Source: Nocardioides sp.
GTDB taxonomy: Bacteria; Actinomycetota; Actinomycetes; Propionibacteriales; Nocardioidaceae
Direction of reading: 5' to 3'
Length of the DNA stretch: 64,000 nucleotides
NCBI GenBank assembly: GCA_037045645.1
Contig: JBAOIH010000011.1
Coordinates: 186,001-250,000, forward strand
Shown here piece by piece: positions 7,679 through 16,524 of this stretch; positions within the stretch are counted from its first letter, which is position 1, and every line of letters begins with the position of its first letter. The translations under genes were made by a program, and so were the position numbers. The notes under the pieces were generated by a model. The model worked only from the letters and a program-made list of their open reading frames with translations. It had not been told where the DNA came from and made no database searches.

Positions 7679-9341
7679 CCCTCTAGCCTCGGGATTTCAC
7701 GAGTGATCTGGCGACACCGGGGCTGAAAGCACGGAAGTGCCTGTCCTGCTTGGGATTCTTGTTCTTGCGACAGTCCAAGAATCGCTAGCGGAAAGGCACT
7801 CCGTAGGTGAAGCGTAGCCGTGTCCCCAATCTGGTTCTCGATCCCGTCCGCGAGTCGCTGATCTCCTCCTGCGGGGCGCTGCTGCTCAAGGAGGCGTCCG
7901 GTGTCACCGGCCTGGGCCGGGGACTCTCCCGGGCGCTTGCGCCGTGGCGCCCAGCACGGGCTGAGCATGACCCGGGCAAGGTCTTGCTCGACGTGGCGAC
8001 CGCGGTCGCGCTTGGCGGGGATTGTCTTGCCGATGTCGCCGTGATCCGTGCCCAGCCCGAGTTGTTCGGGGCGGTCGCTTCCGACCCGACCGTCTCGCGG
8101 GTCTTTGCAGCCCTCGCTGCGGACGTGGACGACGCGGTGGCCGCGATCCGGGACGTGCGGGCCCAGGCGCGCGCGGCGGTCTGGGCACGCCGTCGCCCGC
8201 TGGCCGGTACGCCGGGTAGTCAGGTGATCGTGGACATCGACGCCACCCTGGTCACCGCGCACTCGGACAAGGAAGGCGCCGAGCCGACCTTCAAGCGCGG
8301 GTTCGGGTTCGCCCCGATGTGCACCTTCGTCGACCACGGCCAGCACGGCACCGGCGAACCGCTGGCGATCGATCTGCGGCCCGGGAAGGCCTCGCCCTGG
8401 AATAGCGCGGACCACCTCGCCACGCTCGAGGCCGCGCTGGCCCAGCTCCCCGATGGCGAGCAACAGCAGGTGCTGGTCCGCGCCGATACCGGCGCCTGCT
8501 CGAAGGTGTTCCTCCACCACATCACCGACGCCGGTCTGGAGTACTCGATCGGTTTCCAGGCCCAAGACACCGTCAAAGCAGCCATCGAAGCCATCCCCGA
8601 ACAAGCCTGGCGATCCGCGGTCGATGGTGACGGTGAGCCTCGCGACGGCGCTCAGGTCGCCGAGCTCACTGCCTGGATGCCGACCCCGACACGGTCCAGC
8701 CGCCCCGGCCCGAAGGACTGGCCGCTCGGGATGCGGGTCATCGCCCGCCGCGAACGCCCCCACCCCGGCGCCCAGCTGCGACTAACCGACCACAACGGGT
8801 GGCGCATCACCTGCTTCGCGACCAACACCAAAGGGCCCGGCTGGACCCTGGCCGCGCTCGAGGTCCGCCACCGCCAACGCGCCCGCTGCGAGGACCGGAT
8901 CCGCGGCCTGAAAGACACCGGGCTGCGGAACCTTCCCTTCCACGACTACGCCAAGAACCGAATCTGGCTCGAGGTCGTCGCACTCGCCGCCGATCTCCTC
9001 GCCTGGACCCAGACCCTCGCCTTCGACGAGCATGAACCCGCCCGGCGGTGGGAGCCCAAACGACTCCGCTTCCGGCTCCTCGCCGTCGCCGGACGCATCA
9101 TCCGCACCGGCCGCCGAAGACGCCTACGACTCCCCAGGGACTGGCCCTGGAGCCAGCTCATCGACACCGGCTGGACCACGCTCCACACCGCCTGACGGCC
9201 AAGACCCCCAACCCATCGACCAGGAACCGGAGAACCGGCGGCCACAGCGCCGGGGGCCAGACACGCCCTTCATCCAACCCGGCCGGCTTCCATCGAGAAC
9301 CAGCTGCTCAGCAGGGCTCACGAAACGTCGAGGCTAGAAGG
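7679..9341 (+). mobile_element. insertion sequence, IS1380 family
   Basis: One complete transposase is flanked by imperfect terminal inverted repeats. The left end reads CCCTCTAGCCTCG and the reverse complement of the right end reads CCTTCTAGCCTCG; about 18 of 23 bases match further in. I see no convincing 4-bp target duplication (flanks TTAC and CGCC), so the exact ends are approximate or the element has undergone flanking rearrangement. It lies between the secreted-protein pair and the ABC/TetR operon. Confidence 0.8.
7807..9195 (+). CDS. IS1380 family transposase
   Basis: 462 residues with a GTG start; GGAAAGG is ~15 bp upstream. It is a DDE transposase of the IS1380 type. The first catalytic Asp is in VIVDIDATLVTAHSDKEGAEPTFKRGFGFAPM, the second in VLVRADTGACSKVFL, and the Glu region is in RARCEDRIRGLKDTGLRNLPFHDYAKNRIWLEVVALAADLLAW. 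Length and motifs are those of an intact enzyme, so the copy may be active. Confidence 0.93.
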   Translation: MKRSRVPNLVLDPVRESLISSCGALLLKEASGVTGLGRGLSRALAPWRPARAEHDPGKVLLDVATAVALGGDCLADVAVIRAQPELFGAVASDPTVSRVFAALAADVDDAVAAIRDVRAQARAAVWARRRPLAGTPGSQVIVDIDATLVTAHSDKEGAEPTFKRGFGFAPMCTFVDHGQHGTGEPLAIDLRPGKASPWNSADHLATLEAALAQLPDGEQQQVLVRADTGACSKVFLHHITDAGLEYSIGFQAQDTVKAAIEAIPEQAWRSAVDGDGEPRDGAQVAELTAWMPTPTRSSRPGPKDWPLGMRVIARRERPHPGAQLRLTDHNGWRITCFATNTKGPGWTLAALEVRHRQRARCEDRIRGLKDTGLRNLPFHDYAKNRIWLEVVALAADLLAWTQTLAFDEHEPARRWEPKRLRFRLLAVAGRIIRTGRRRRLRLPRDWPWSQLIDTGWTTLHTA

Positions 9342-9359
9342 CGCCCCCCGGCGCGGAAA

Positions 9360-9377
9360 GACCCTCCCCCGAGGGTC
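9360..9377 (-). terminator. candidate intrinsic terminator of the ABC/TetR operon
   Basis: A 7-bp GC-rich stem (GACCCTC/GAGGGTC) with a 4-nt loop, followed on the minus strand by TCTTTCC. It lies about 80 bp beyond the stop codon of the TetR gene and just outside the IS1380 right end. Confidence 0.6.
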
Positions 9378-9458
9378 CCTTGCACCCTAGCGCACCACGA
9401 TCTTGCGGAACAAGCGGGGATGGGGGGGTGCCACGGATGCCACGAAGGTTCGGGCAAC

Positions 9459-10019
9459 TCAGTCCCTGAGATAGCCCTCGAGCAACCGGCGCAATCGGGT
9501 CGCCGCGGTCTCGGGTGCGGCATCGCGAGCGGCTCGTACGATCATCGCGTCGATGATCTCCGCGATCGCCTCGACCTCGGGCTCGCCCCACGCCGTCAAC
9601 GCGTCGCGCAGCGGCACCTGCAATCGCCGGTGGAAGTCCTCCATCGGCCGCTGCAGCACCTGGGGCTCGACCACCCGGCTGAGCGCCTGCGCCACAGCCT
9701 GCTCGGGGGAGGCGAAGAGTTCGAGATTGGCTTCGACGTACGCCCAGACGCGTTCGGCCGGCGTCGCCGCGGCCTCCACGTGCGCGCGAACCCGGTCGGC
9801 CCAGGCGGGCAAGACGTCGCCCACGACCGCAGCCAACATGTCGGGCGGCGAGGAGAAGTACTGATAAATGCTGCTGCGCGCCAGACCGGCGCGACGCGCC
9901 ACCGCCGCCATCGACGGCTCCGCACCGGTCTCGGCGAGGAGATCACGAGCAGCGTCGAGCAGCGCGCGCCGTTGCTTCGCGTGATGCTCGGCGACCGTGG
10001 GTGCCGTGATCCGGGGCAT
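9459..10019 (-). CDS. TetR family transcriptional regulator
   Basis: 186 residues. The TetR DNA-binding domain is at ~15-62 (RRALLDAARDLLAETGAEPSMAAVARRAGLARSSIYQYFSSPPDMLAAV), followed by a helical effector domain. It is the last gene of a permease-ATPase-TetR operon, 32 bp after the ATPase stop. It is the likely repressor of that operon through the repeated GTCGG half-sites at 11901-11932. The ligand is presumably the transported compound; that is inference. Confidence 0.92.
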   Translation of the reverse strand: MPRITAPTVAEHHAKQRRALLDAARDLLAETGAEPSMAAVARRAGLARSSIYQYFSSPPDMLAAVVGDVLPAWADRVRAHVEAAATPAERVWAYVEANLELFASPEQAVAQALSRVVEPQVLQRPMEDFHRRLQVPLRDALTAWGEPEVEAIAEIIDAMIVRAARDAAPETAATRLRRLLEGYLRD

Positions 10020-10051
10020 CCTTGCCTTCCTCCCGTCGTGCCGCGGCGCTG

Positions 10052-10736
10052 TTAGTCGGGACGCACCGTGAGACGTCCGTCGACCATTTCATACACCCGG
10101 TCGCAGTGATGCAGGACATCGTGATCATGGGTGACCATGACGGTCGCTACCTGGCGTTCGTGGGTCTCCGTGGCTAGCAATCCGACGATGTCTTGACTGC
10201 GCTGGCGGTCGAGAGCGGCGGTCGGCTCGTCGACCAGGAGCAGGTCGGGCGCATTGACGAGGGCGCGCGCGATGCCGATGCGTTGACGTTCGCCACCGGA
10301 GAAGCTGGTGGGGGCGCCGCCCGGCCTTGTGGTCCATGCCCACCGCTGTCAGGAGTTCGGCGGCGTCTCGGTGTCGTCCGCCCCGGGTGAAAGTCGCAGG
10401 GAGCCGGATCTGGTCGAGGGCCGTCAACGCCGGCACCAGGTTGTCGCTCTGGAAGACGTACCCGATCCGTTCGCGTCGTACGGCGGTGCGCTGACGAGGC
10501 GTCGCAGCGACCAGGTCGACCTCACCCAGGCGTACGGAGCCCGAGGTCGGCGTGGTCAGCGCTCCGGCCACGGCCAGCAGGCTGGACTTGCCCGACCCCG
10601 AGGGACCCACCACGGCGACGAACTCGCCGGGAGCGACCTCGAGAGTGACATCGTCGAGCGCGGTGACGATTTCCTCGCCATCGCCGTGCGTGAGGGTGAC
10701 GTCGCGAAGGACGAGTGCGGGGGTCTTCGCGGTCAT
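10052..10736 (-). pseudogene. ABC transporter ATP-binding protein (MacB/LolD type), one-base frameshift
   Basis: The N-terminal half is normal: Walker A GPSGSGKSS at ~44-52, Q-loop GYVFQSDNL. At the G5 homopolymer 10310-10314 the frame is lost. Removing one G restores TSFSGGERQRIGIARALVNAPDLLLVDEPTAALDRQ, that is the ABC signature and Walker B, continuing to MVTHDHDVLHHCDRVYEMVDGRLTVRPD and a TAA at 10052. As read, the product is a 203-residue protein with a garbled C-terminus lacking signature and Walker B. The cause may be a real mutation or a homopolymer sequencing error. Its ATG overlaps the permease stop by 4 bp. Confidence 0.88.
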
Positions 10737-11872
10737 CGGTTGCCTCCCAGGGCGGTCAAGGGGTCGACACGGGTAATGCGGAATACGGCACTCGCGGCGC
10801 CGAGCATGCCGAGGGCGATCAGCAACGCCGCAGCGGCGGCGATAGGCCCGGCCTCAAGGGCGAACGGCATCTCCGTGGCACTGATTGCCGCACCCATGCC
10901 GAGTCCCGCGCCGATCCCGACCGCCGCGGAGACGATCAGCAGGATGAAGGACTGGAGCAGACTGTCGCCCAGCAGATAGCGGGTCGGCCCGCCGAGGGCG
11001 CGCAGCACGGCGATCTCCCCGCGACGCTGGATGGTCAGCACGGTGAAGAACGCTCCGACTACGAGCGCGGAGATGAGGTAGAGGAAGACCTGGATCAGTT
11101 GCAGGGTCGAGGTCTCGGCGGTGTAGCCGGGTGAAGCGTCAAAAGACTCCTTGAGGGTCATGGACGTCGTGTCGGCGGCCTTGTCTGCGGCGGCGAGGTC
11201 GACATCATCAGAGGAGTCGGCCTCGATGGCGACGGCGGTGAACTCCTGGTACACGTGCGGCGCCACATCGTCACCCGCGCGTACGCCTGCCCTCGCCTCC
11301 TGCCAGGTGCGCAGCGAGACGTACCCGACGTCCACGTGACCGAAGGTGTGCTGGCCCTCGAGTACGCCCACCACAGTCAACTTCATGCCACTGGGCTCCA
11401 ACACGACGGTGTCTCCGAACTTGAGGCCGTCGTCTGCCGCGGTGCCCGAGATGACGACCTCACCCTCACCGGCGAGTGGCTTTCCCTCATTGACGGGGGG
11501 GTCGAGGAACGAGCCGCGCTCCACGCCGAACAGCGCGAGGTCGATCTCGACACCACGGTCGCTACGTGCATTCACCAGCGTGTTGCCGAACGGGGTCGCA
11601 GCCTTGACACCCGGTTGCTCGGCCCACTGGCTGACGGCCTTGGGCCCGACCACACTGCGTGAGAATGCAGAGCTCTTCTCGACGTCGGCTTGGAAGGCGA
11701 ACGACGAGGCCGGCAGCGTCTGGAGGCCCGAGACGCCATCTTTGACCAGGCCGACCGACAGGCCGCTGAGCAACACCATCAGGACTGCGATCAAGGCGAC
11801 AACGCTGCCCATGAGGGCGAACCTGCCTCTCGCGAAGCGCAGTTCGCGCACCGCGAGGAAGGACGGCTTCAT
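10733..11872 (-). CDS. ABC transporter permease, FtsX/MacB-like
   Basis: 379 residues from the ATG at 11872 (MKPSFLAVRELRFARGRFALMG). A longer frame starting upstream runs through the candidate operator and is rejected. Topology is typical of FtsX-like permeases: one N-terminal membrane helix (~20-42), a large extracytoplasmic MacB-PCD-like domain (~45-250), then three C-terminal helices (~260-290, ~315-340, ~345-365). It couples to the ATPase encoded immediately downstream. Such pairs export or extract lipophilic molecules or peptides; the substrate is not evident. First gene of the operon. Confidence 0.9.
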   Translation of the reverse strand: MKPSFLAVRELRFARGRFALMGSVVALIAVLMVLLSGLSVGLVKDGVSGLQTLPASSFAFQADVEKSSAFSRSVVGPKAVSQWAEQPGVKAATPFGNTLVNARSDRGVEIDLALFGVERGSFLDPPVNEGKPLAGEGEVVISGTAADDGLKFGDTVVLEPSGMKLTVVGVLEGQHTFGHVDVGYVSLRTWQEARAGVRAGDDVAPHVYQEFTAVAIEADSSDDVDLAAADKAADTTSMTLKESFDASPGYTAETSTLQLIQVFLYLISALVVGAFFTVLTIQRRGEIAVLRALGGPTRYLLGDSLLQSFILLIVSAAVGIGAGLGMGAAISATEMPFALEAGPIAAAAALLIALGMLGAASAVFRITRVDPLTALGGNR

Positions 11873-11900
11873 CGGGCCACTCTTTGAGATACCAACACCA

Positions 11901-11932
11901 TGTCGGCAAACGTACCGACGCCCTGTCGGCAA
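11901..11932 (-). promoter_or_regulatory. candidate TetR operator upstream of the permease operon
   Basis: TGTCGGCAA occurs at 11901-11909 and again at 11924-11932, with an inverted CCGAC at 11915-11919 between them. This gives two overlapping dyads: GTCGG-N8-CCGAC (11902-11919) and CCGAC-N5-GTCGG (11915-11929). It sits 29-60 bp upstream of the permease start, where a repressor would block transcription. Assignment to the operon's own TetR is inference. Confidence 0.6.
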
Positions 11933-11959
11933 TCCAAGGCGAGGGTGGCATGACGTGGG

Positions 11960-12046
11960 TCACCGTCTTGGACCGCGCTTGGCTGACCCAGGGCCGCTTC
12001 GGCGCTGTGCCGATCGCCGGGTTGGCCCAAGAGCGGCTAACGGGTA
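11960..12046 (-). pseudogene. fragment of a tyrosine integrase gene outside the left att repeat
   Basis: Read on the minus strand this stretch encodes WANPAIGTAPKRPWVSQARSK. The island integrase has AANPAIGTAPKQSRVKQSRPE. The DNA at 11998-12027 and 25207-25236 is nearly identical over 30 bp. Nothing else of an integrase survives here. It lies about 120 bp beyond the tRNA-Leu 3'-end copy, exactly where the integrase of an earlier element at this tRNA would have been. I infer a relic of an older insertion. Confidence 0.6.
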
Positions 12047-12081
12047 CCTCGTTGCGCGTACGGCAGATCCTCGCCAGTCGC

Positions 12082-12143
12082 CAAGAACTGCGGCCGCGAT
12101 CGAGCCCCAGCGCGGCCGATCGGCCCCAGGGCCGCAGTTCTTG
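12082..12143. repeat. long inverted repeat next to the left attachment repeat
   Basis: Arms of 14 bp are perfect (12082-12095, CAAGAACTGCGGCC, and 12130-12143) around a 34-nt centre that is itself GC-rich and partly self-complementary. Its purpose is unknown; it may be a terminator, a recombinase accessory site or a relic of a mobile element. Confidence 0.6.
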
Positions 12144-12161
12144 CCGGACTGCGGCGGACGC

Positions 12162-12221
12162 AAATGCACCGAGGCCCGGCCGAAGCCGGGCCTCTCACGT
12201 GCGCGAGGGGGGAGTTGAACC
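12162..12221. repeat. left attachment repeat (copy of tRNA-Leu 3' end)
   Basis: This 60-bp segment matches 25773-25832 with one mismatch. It contains the last ~22 nt of tRNA-Leu(CAG) (T-arm side and acceptor) together with the tRNA's UUCG-loop terminator hairpin. Beyond GTTGAACC the sequences diverge. A tRNA 3'-end duplication of this kind is the classic footprint of tyrosine-integrase insertion. Confidence 0.9.
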
Positions 12222-12515
12222 AGCGAGATCCACGCGTGACTAGCGGTTTTCGGACACGCTCCGCGTGAATTCTCGTCCAGTTGCCTCCCGTTCGGCACCG
12301 TTGGGCCGGGGGCGGGCTACACGGGGTAGCACCAGCAGTTCTTGAGTTTGGTCCGGCGGAATCGTGCCGGACGACCTCAGATTACCTCGGATGAGGCGAA
12401 GGGGAAGTGCTCCGCCCTGTCGCCCGCTGCGCACTTCTCGGGCAATCTGGGTGGTGCGGGATGTGCCCACCTACAGGGTGGACCATAGCCTTAAGGCCAG
12501 CCCAGGCAGTTCGAC

Positions 12516-15032
12516 GTGGGCCGGATGACCTGCTCGGGGACGGTCGGCTCGATACGCTCCCACAATGAGAAGTCGCTCCAAACGGAATGGGTGGATGCGA
12601 AGGAGCAGGTAGGACGGACGAGGGTGAGACAGCCAGCAAACCGAGCCGTTGGGACCGGTGCCCAGTCCGCCGTGAAGGCTCAATTCGAGTTCATCGGCTG
12701 GGGGGTCGCGCCGAATCTGGAGCACGATGTGGGCACCGATCAATGGGTGATGGCCCACGACGAGAGCGGCACAGACTTAGGACGGCTTCTCGGGGTTCAA
12801 GTGAAGTCAGGCGCCACACCGTTCAACGCGCCGGTTCATGAGGGCGTTCAACTCCGCGGCTGGTGGTTCCGGGAGAGGGATGCGCGTCATTTCGATTACT
12901 GGACCAATCACTCCGTCCCTCACATACTCGTGCTCCACCGCGTCGAAGACGGCGGGTCGTTCTGGGTTCATGTCACCCAGGACAAAGTGGTCTCCACTGG
13001 CAAGGGTCGAAAGATCTTCGTTCCGGTGGAGCAGAGATTGGACGCTGCACATCGCCGCGCGTTACTGGACGTTGCTCTCTCGCGCGCAGAATTGCCCGAG
13101 TTCCAAGGGAGTGTCTGGGATACAGGTCAATCCATTCCAGAGTCTGCTGTACTCCGCTACGCACTGATCACCCCACGCTTACTCATTCCACACGGCAACC
13201 GCTCCCACAGCGCGATCGAAGCGCATCAAGCGCTGGCCCTCCTCACGCGCATGCGGCTGCGCCACCTTCACCGTTGGCGGGAAATCGAGCCGCGACTGGA
13301 CCCACAAGAATCGTCGCAGTCTCCTGACTGGGCGTGGCGGTTCTACGCGGCCATGTCGAGCGCTCTGCTTGATGCCGACGCTGCGCACCTGTCCAAAGTG
13401 GCAGGCGACTCTCCCACCCCACAGGCAAAAGCCGCCGCGGTCACCTCCTTGGCGGCGTTCCGATACGAGTCGGAAGACGTCGTCGGTGCCCTCACGATCA
13501 TCGAGGAGGCCCTCGGCGACTCACACAGTCCAGTCGACCTCGCGTGGATTGAGGCACATCGGGCCAGGCTCTTGGTCGAACTTGGCGACACTAAGACCGC
13601 CCAAGAGGTAGCTCTTCGAGTCGCGCCAATCGGACGCATCGCCAATCATGACCCCACAGCGTCGGTACTCGCCGGCTCAGCCGCAGACCTAATCTTCCGA
13701 TTGAGCGATTGGGATGGCGAGAGTTTGGCTTCTGCCATCAAGGGACACGACAACCTCGGAACTTGGTGGCGTTCCCAGACGATCCTCGCTGGTTTGGCTG
13801 CCCAAGCGGAGGATTCCTTCAAGAACTGGTCCTACGACCGAACTGTCACCATGGGCGCCGACGACGTTGCCTGGCTCTCGCTCCGATCCGCAATGGCCCA
13901 GGCGAACCACGCCGCAGATACCCCTTCGTGGCGCAACGCGGCCACGATGCTGTCGCGGAGGATCTTGATGACGTCTGACAGCGAGCATCAGATCGACGGA
14001 GCGCTGGACCTGGCCAGGCTGGCTGGAGCAGACAAGGTAGTCAAGGCAACGATTGCTCGATTGCTTGACACGGGACCGGTTGGTCCGGTGGCCGCTGTCG
14101 CCAACCGGATCGACCTCGATGCGCTAACCCGAACCCCACTAGCTGCCAGTGTTCGATTCGTTGCCGGGGCTGCAGACGTACTTTCAGCTGACGCGGCTGA
14201 CCGGCATGCTCGTTGGGCAATGCGGTTGTTGTGCGACCCAGGCGACTTCCAGCAGCGGTTGAGGCCGAGTTTCCTCTTACGTGACGAACTCCCAAGACTG
14301 CTCCTCGGACTCTCCACGTCAGTTTCGCCCAGCGTGAGCTCCGAAATCAGAGAGCACATCGTGGGACTATCGGCCGTGACCGATCAACTGCTGGCCGATC
14401 GATACGCCCGTCTGGTCCGGCACCTCGATGAGAGCGAATGGACCGAGGAACAACTGCGAGAGTTGGCGTCTCGCCGCTCGCAGCATCACGAGGAGTTGGC
14501 CGGAGCCATCGACTACGTCATTGCTCACCGAGACGCTGACGAGCGTCTCCAACTCATCGACAAGATCGCCGAGGGTGACCTCGATGCGCTGCACAGTTTC
14601 GGCAGCGTCATCGACCTGCCCACTGAGGTTGTGCTTGCGCTAATGGCGGCCATGGAAGGTCAAGTTGAGGCGATCCTGGATGACGCCAAGAACGGGACAG
14701 TGCGGGTAAGCGACCGCGACCCCTTGCGCACCTTGGTCCTCCTCAGCATTTGGCACCCAACGCTCGCGCGCTGGAAGACATGCGCCAAGGCTCTAGAAGA
14801 CCCGACCGTTATCGGCGAGTTTACGATCGGCGCGATCGAACTCATCGGGCAAGCAACGGACGAGATTCCCCGTGAAGTCGCTCTTCTGCTCCGTGAGGCA
14901 CTCAAACTGCAATCCACGCGGGCTCCGCTTGAACATGAGTCCCGACTCTTTTGCCCAACGCGAGACCCCCGGGGCCCAGCGAAACTCACCTACGCAAAGT
15001 TGTTTCCAGAGGAGACCTCTGAGTCTGACCTA
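12516..15032 (+). pseudogene. DUF4365-type nuclease/helical-repeat protein, 5' part (split by IS630)
   Basis: Residues ~43-180 fit the DUF4365 family, a PD-(D/E)XK nuclease-like fold seen in phage-defence proteins: GTGAQSAVKAQFEFIGWGV, then GTDQWV (Asp75) and LLGVQVKSG (Gln95, Lys97), then a WxHVTQDKV strand. The rest is a long all-helical region, probably TPR/HEAT-like. The frame runs into an IS630 element at 15033. Joining 15032 to 16180 restores one frame of about 953 residues. The ATG at 12516 is used here; GTG at 12624, behind AGGAGCAGG, would start closer to the domain. As it stands the product would be an 843-residue truncated protein. Confidence 0.82.
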
Positions 15033-16127
15033 GTGCCGCGGATTTGAAGTTGTTGGACGGTTGGCCTTCGCCAGGATCTGATCGGCGGTCTTGGTCCACA
15101 CGAACGGATGCGCTCTTTCGTGCCAGCCGTCGATGAAGGCGCGGATCTTGGCGTTGAGGTCCTTGACCGACTTGAACACCCCGCGGCGGATCGCCTGCCG
15201 CTCGACGATGCCGAACCAGACCTCGACCAGGTTCATCCAGGAGGCATGGGTCGGGGTGAAGTGCACGACGAAGCGCGGGTTGTCGGCCAGCCAGGTCTTC
15301 ACGTTCAGGTGCTTGTGCGCGGCGTAGTTGTCCATCACCAAGTGCAGCTCGACCGGCTGCCCGTCGGCGTCGCGGACGTCGCGGTAGGCCCGCTCGATCT
15401 GCTTGAGGAACGCCAAGAACTCTTGATGACGATGGCGCGGCTTGAGCGCCGCGGTGACCTGCCCGGTCGCGATGTCGAGCGCTGCGAACAGCGTGGTGGT
15501 GCCATGCCGGTAGTAGTCGTGCGACCTGCGCTCGACCTTGCCCGGTTGCATCGGCAAGATCGGGACCGTCCTGTCCAGCGCCTGGATCTGGGACTTCTCG
15601 TCCACGCACAGCACGATCGCGTTCTCCGGCGGCGCCAGGTACAGCCCGCAGATGTCGGTCACCTTCCCGACCAGCTCGGGGTCGGTGGAGAACCGGAACG
15701 ACTCCGCCTTCCACGGCTTGACGCCGTAGGCCGACCAGGCTCGGGCGACCGACTTGTGGGAGATCTTCAGCCGGTTGGCCAGCAGCCGGGTGGACCAGTG
15801 CGTGACACCGAGTTTCTTCGGTGGCGGCTTCAACGTCTCGGCCACGATCGCCCGGTGATCGAGCTCCCGCGGACGTCCCGAACGCGGAGCATCTGCCAGC
15901 CCCGCCAGTCCCTTGGACTGGTAGCGATCCCGCCAGCCCAGCACCGTGGTCACCGTCGCACCGACCAACTCCGCGATCCGCGTATTCGCCACCCCGTCGG
16001 CCGCGAGCAACACGATCCGCGCCCGCTTCGCCGCCGACGCCGGCACCGTCGAAGCCCGGGCCCACCGCTCAAGCTCCTCGCGATCGCCTGGACGCAGAAC
16101 CAATGCAGGAGCAGGACGATTCGCCAT
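15030..16127 (-). CDS. IS630 family transposase
   Basis: 365 residues. The N-terminal helix-turn-helix domain has AAKRARIVLLAADGVANTRIAELVGATVTTVLGWRDRY. The DDE catalytic core is complete: Asp in VLCVDEKSQIQALDR, Asp in LHLVMDNYAAHKH, Glu in THASWMNLVEVWFGIVERQAIRRG. The stop codon TAG is completed by the host TA dinucleotide at the element's edge (15030-15032), so termination depends on the insertion site. It appears functional. Confidence 0.95.
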   Translation of the reverse strand: MANRPAPALVLRPGDREELERWARASTVPASAAKRARIVLLAADGVANTRIAELVGATVTTVLGWRDRYQSKGLAGLADAPRSGRPRELDHRAIVAETLKPPPKKLGVTHWSTRLLANRLKISHKSVARAWSAYGVKPWKAESFRFSTDPELVGKVTDICGLYLAPPENAIVLCVDEKSQIQALDRTVPILPMQPGKVERRSHDYYRHGTTTLFAALDIATGQVTAALKPRHRHQEFLAFLKQIERAYRDVRDADGQPVELHLVMDNYAAHKHLNVKTWLADNPRFVVHFTPTHASWMNLVEVWFGIVERQAIRRGVFKSVKDLNAKIRAFIDGWHERAHPFVWTKTADQILAKANRPTTSNPRH

Positions 16128-16177
16128 GCCTCATGATTTCAGATCCCAACTATCTAGGAACTTACGACACGCGGCAC
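15033..16177 (-). mobile_element. insertion sequence, IS630 family, inserted in the DUF4365-type gene
   Basis: 1,145 bp bounded by imperfect inverted repeats that begin GTGCCGCG on both ends, and flanked by the TA duplication (15031-15032 and 16178-16179) expected of IS630/mariner elements. It carries one intact transposase. Deleting the element and one TA restores the interrupted reading frame without a gap, which supports a recent, precise insertion. Confidence 0.93.
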
Positions 16178-16179
16178 TA

Positions 16180-16524
16180 GTTGTGATGCTGCTCGGCAGC
16201 GAGAGTGAGAGAACTGCAGGGGTCTGGATCGCTGTAAACTCCGAGCGATCAGGCGTTCTCGAGCTCTTGGCGTCGTTGGCTTCCGATCCAGCGCTGTCGG
16301 TTCGCTCTGCCGTTGTGCAAGGACTCGCAGTCTTAGCTAGCAGGAGTTCGACTAACTCCGCTGCCGCCGTCCTCCTACTCGACCGACTGCTCGCAGCTCC
16401 CGGCACCAAACTCGGGCTCGCCGCAAGCGCGTTGTTCAGCGATGAGTTGCCGATGGAAGACTTCCGCCCGCTACTTAGTCGGTTGTGCGACCACCCATCA
16501 GCTGTAGTGCGCTGGAGAGCTTAG
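16180..16524 (+). pseudogene. DUF4365-type nuclease/helical-repeat protein, 3' part
   Basis: The open frame continues that of 12516-15032 once the IS630 element is removed (…SDL|VVMLLGSESER…). It encodes ~114 residues with a HEAT-like helical pattern (VLELLASLASDPALSVRSAVVQGLAVLAS, ...FRPLLSRLCDHPSAVVRWRA) and ends at a TAG. In the present state it has no start of its own that I would trust. Confidence 0.8.

Noticed and set aside
12222..12515. Small gene between the left att repeat and the DUF4365-type gene
   Set aside because: Open frames here are short, lack an RBS and have shadow-like composition; I see no supported gene.
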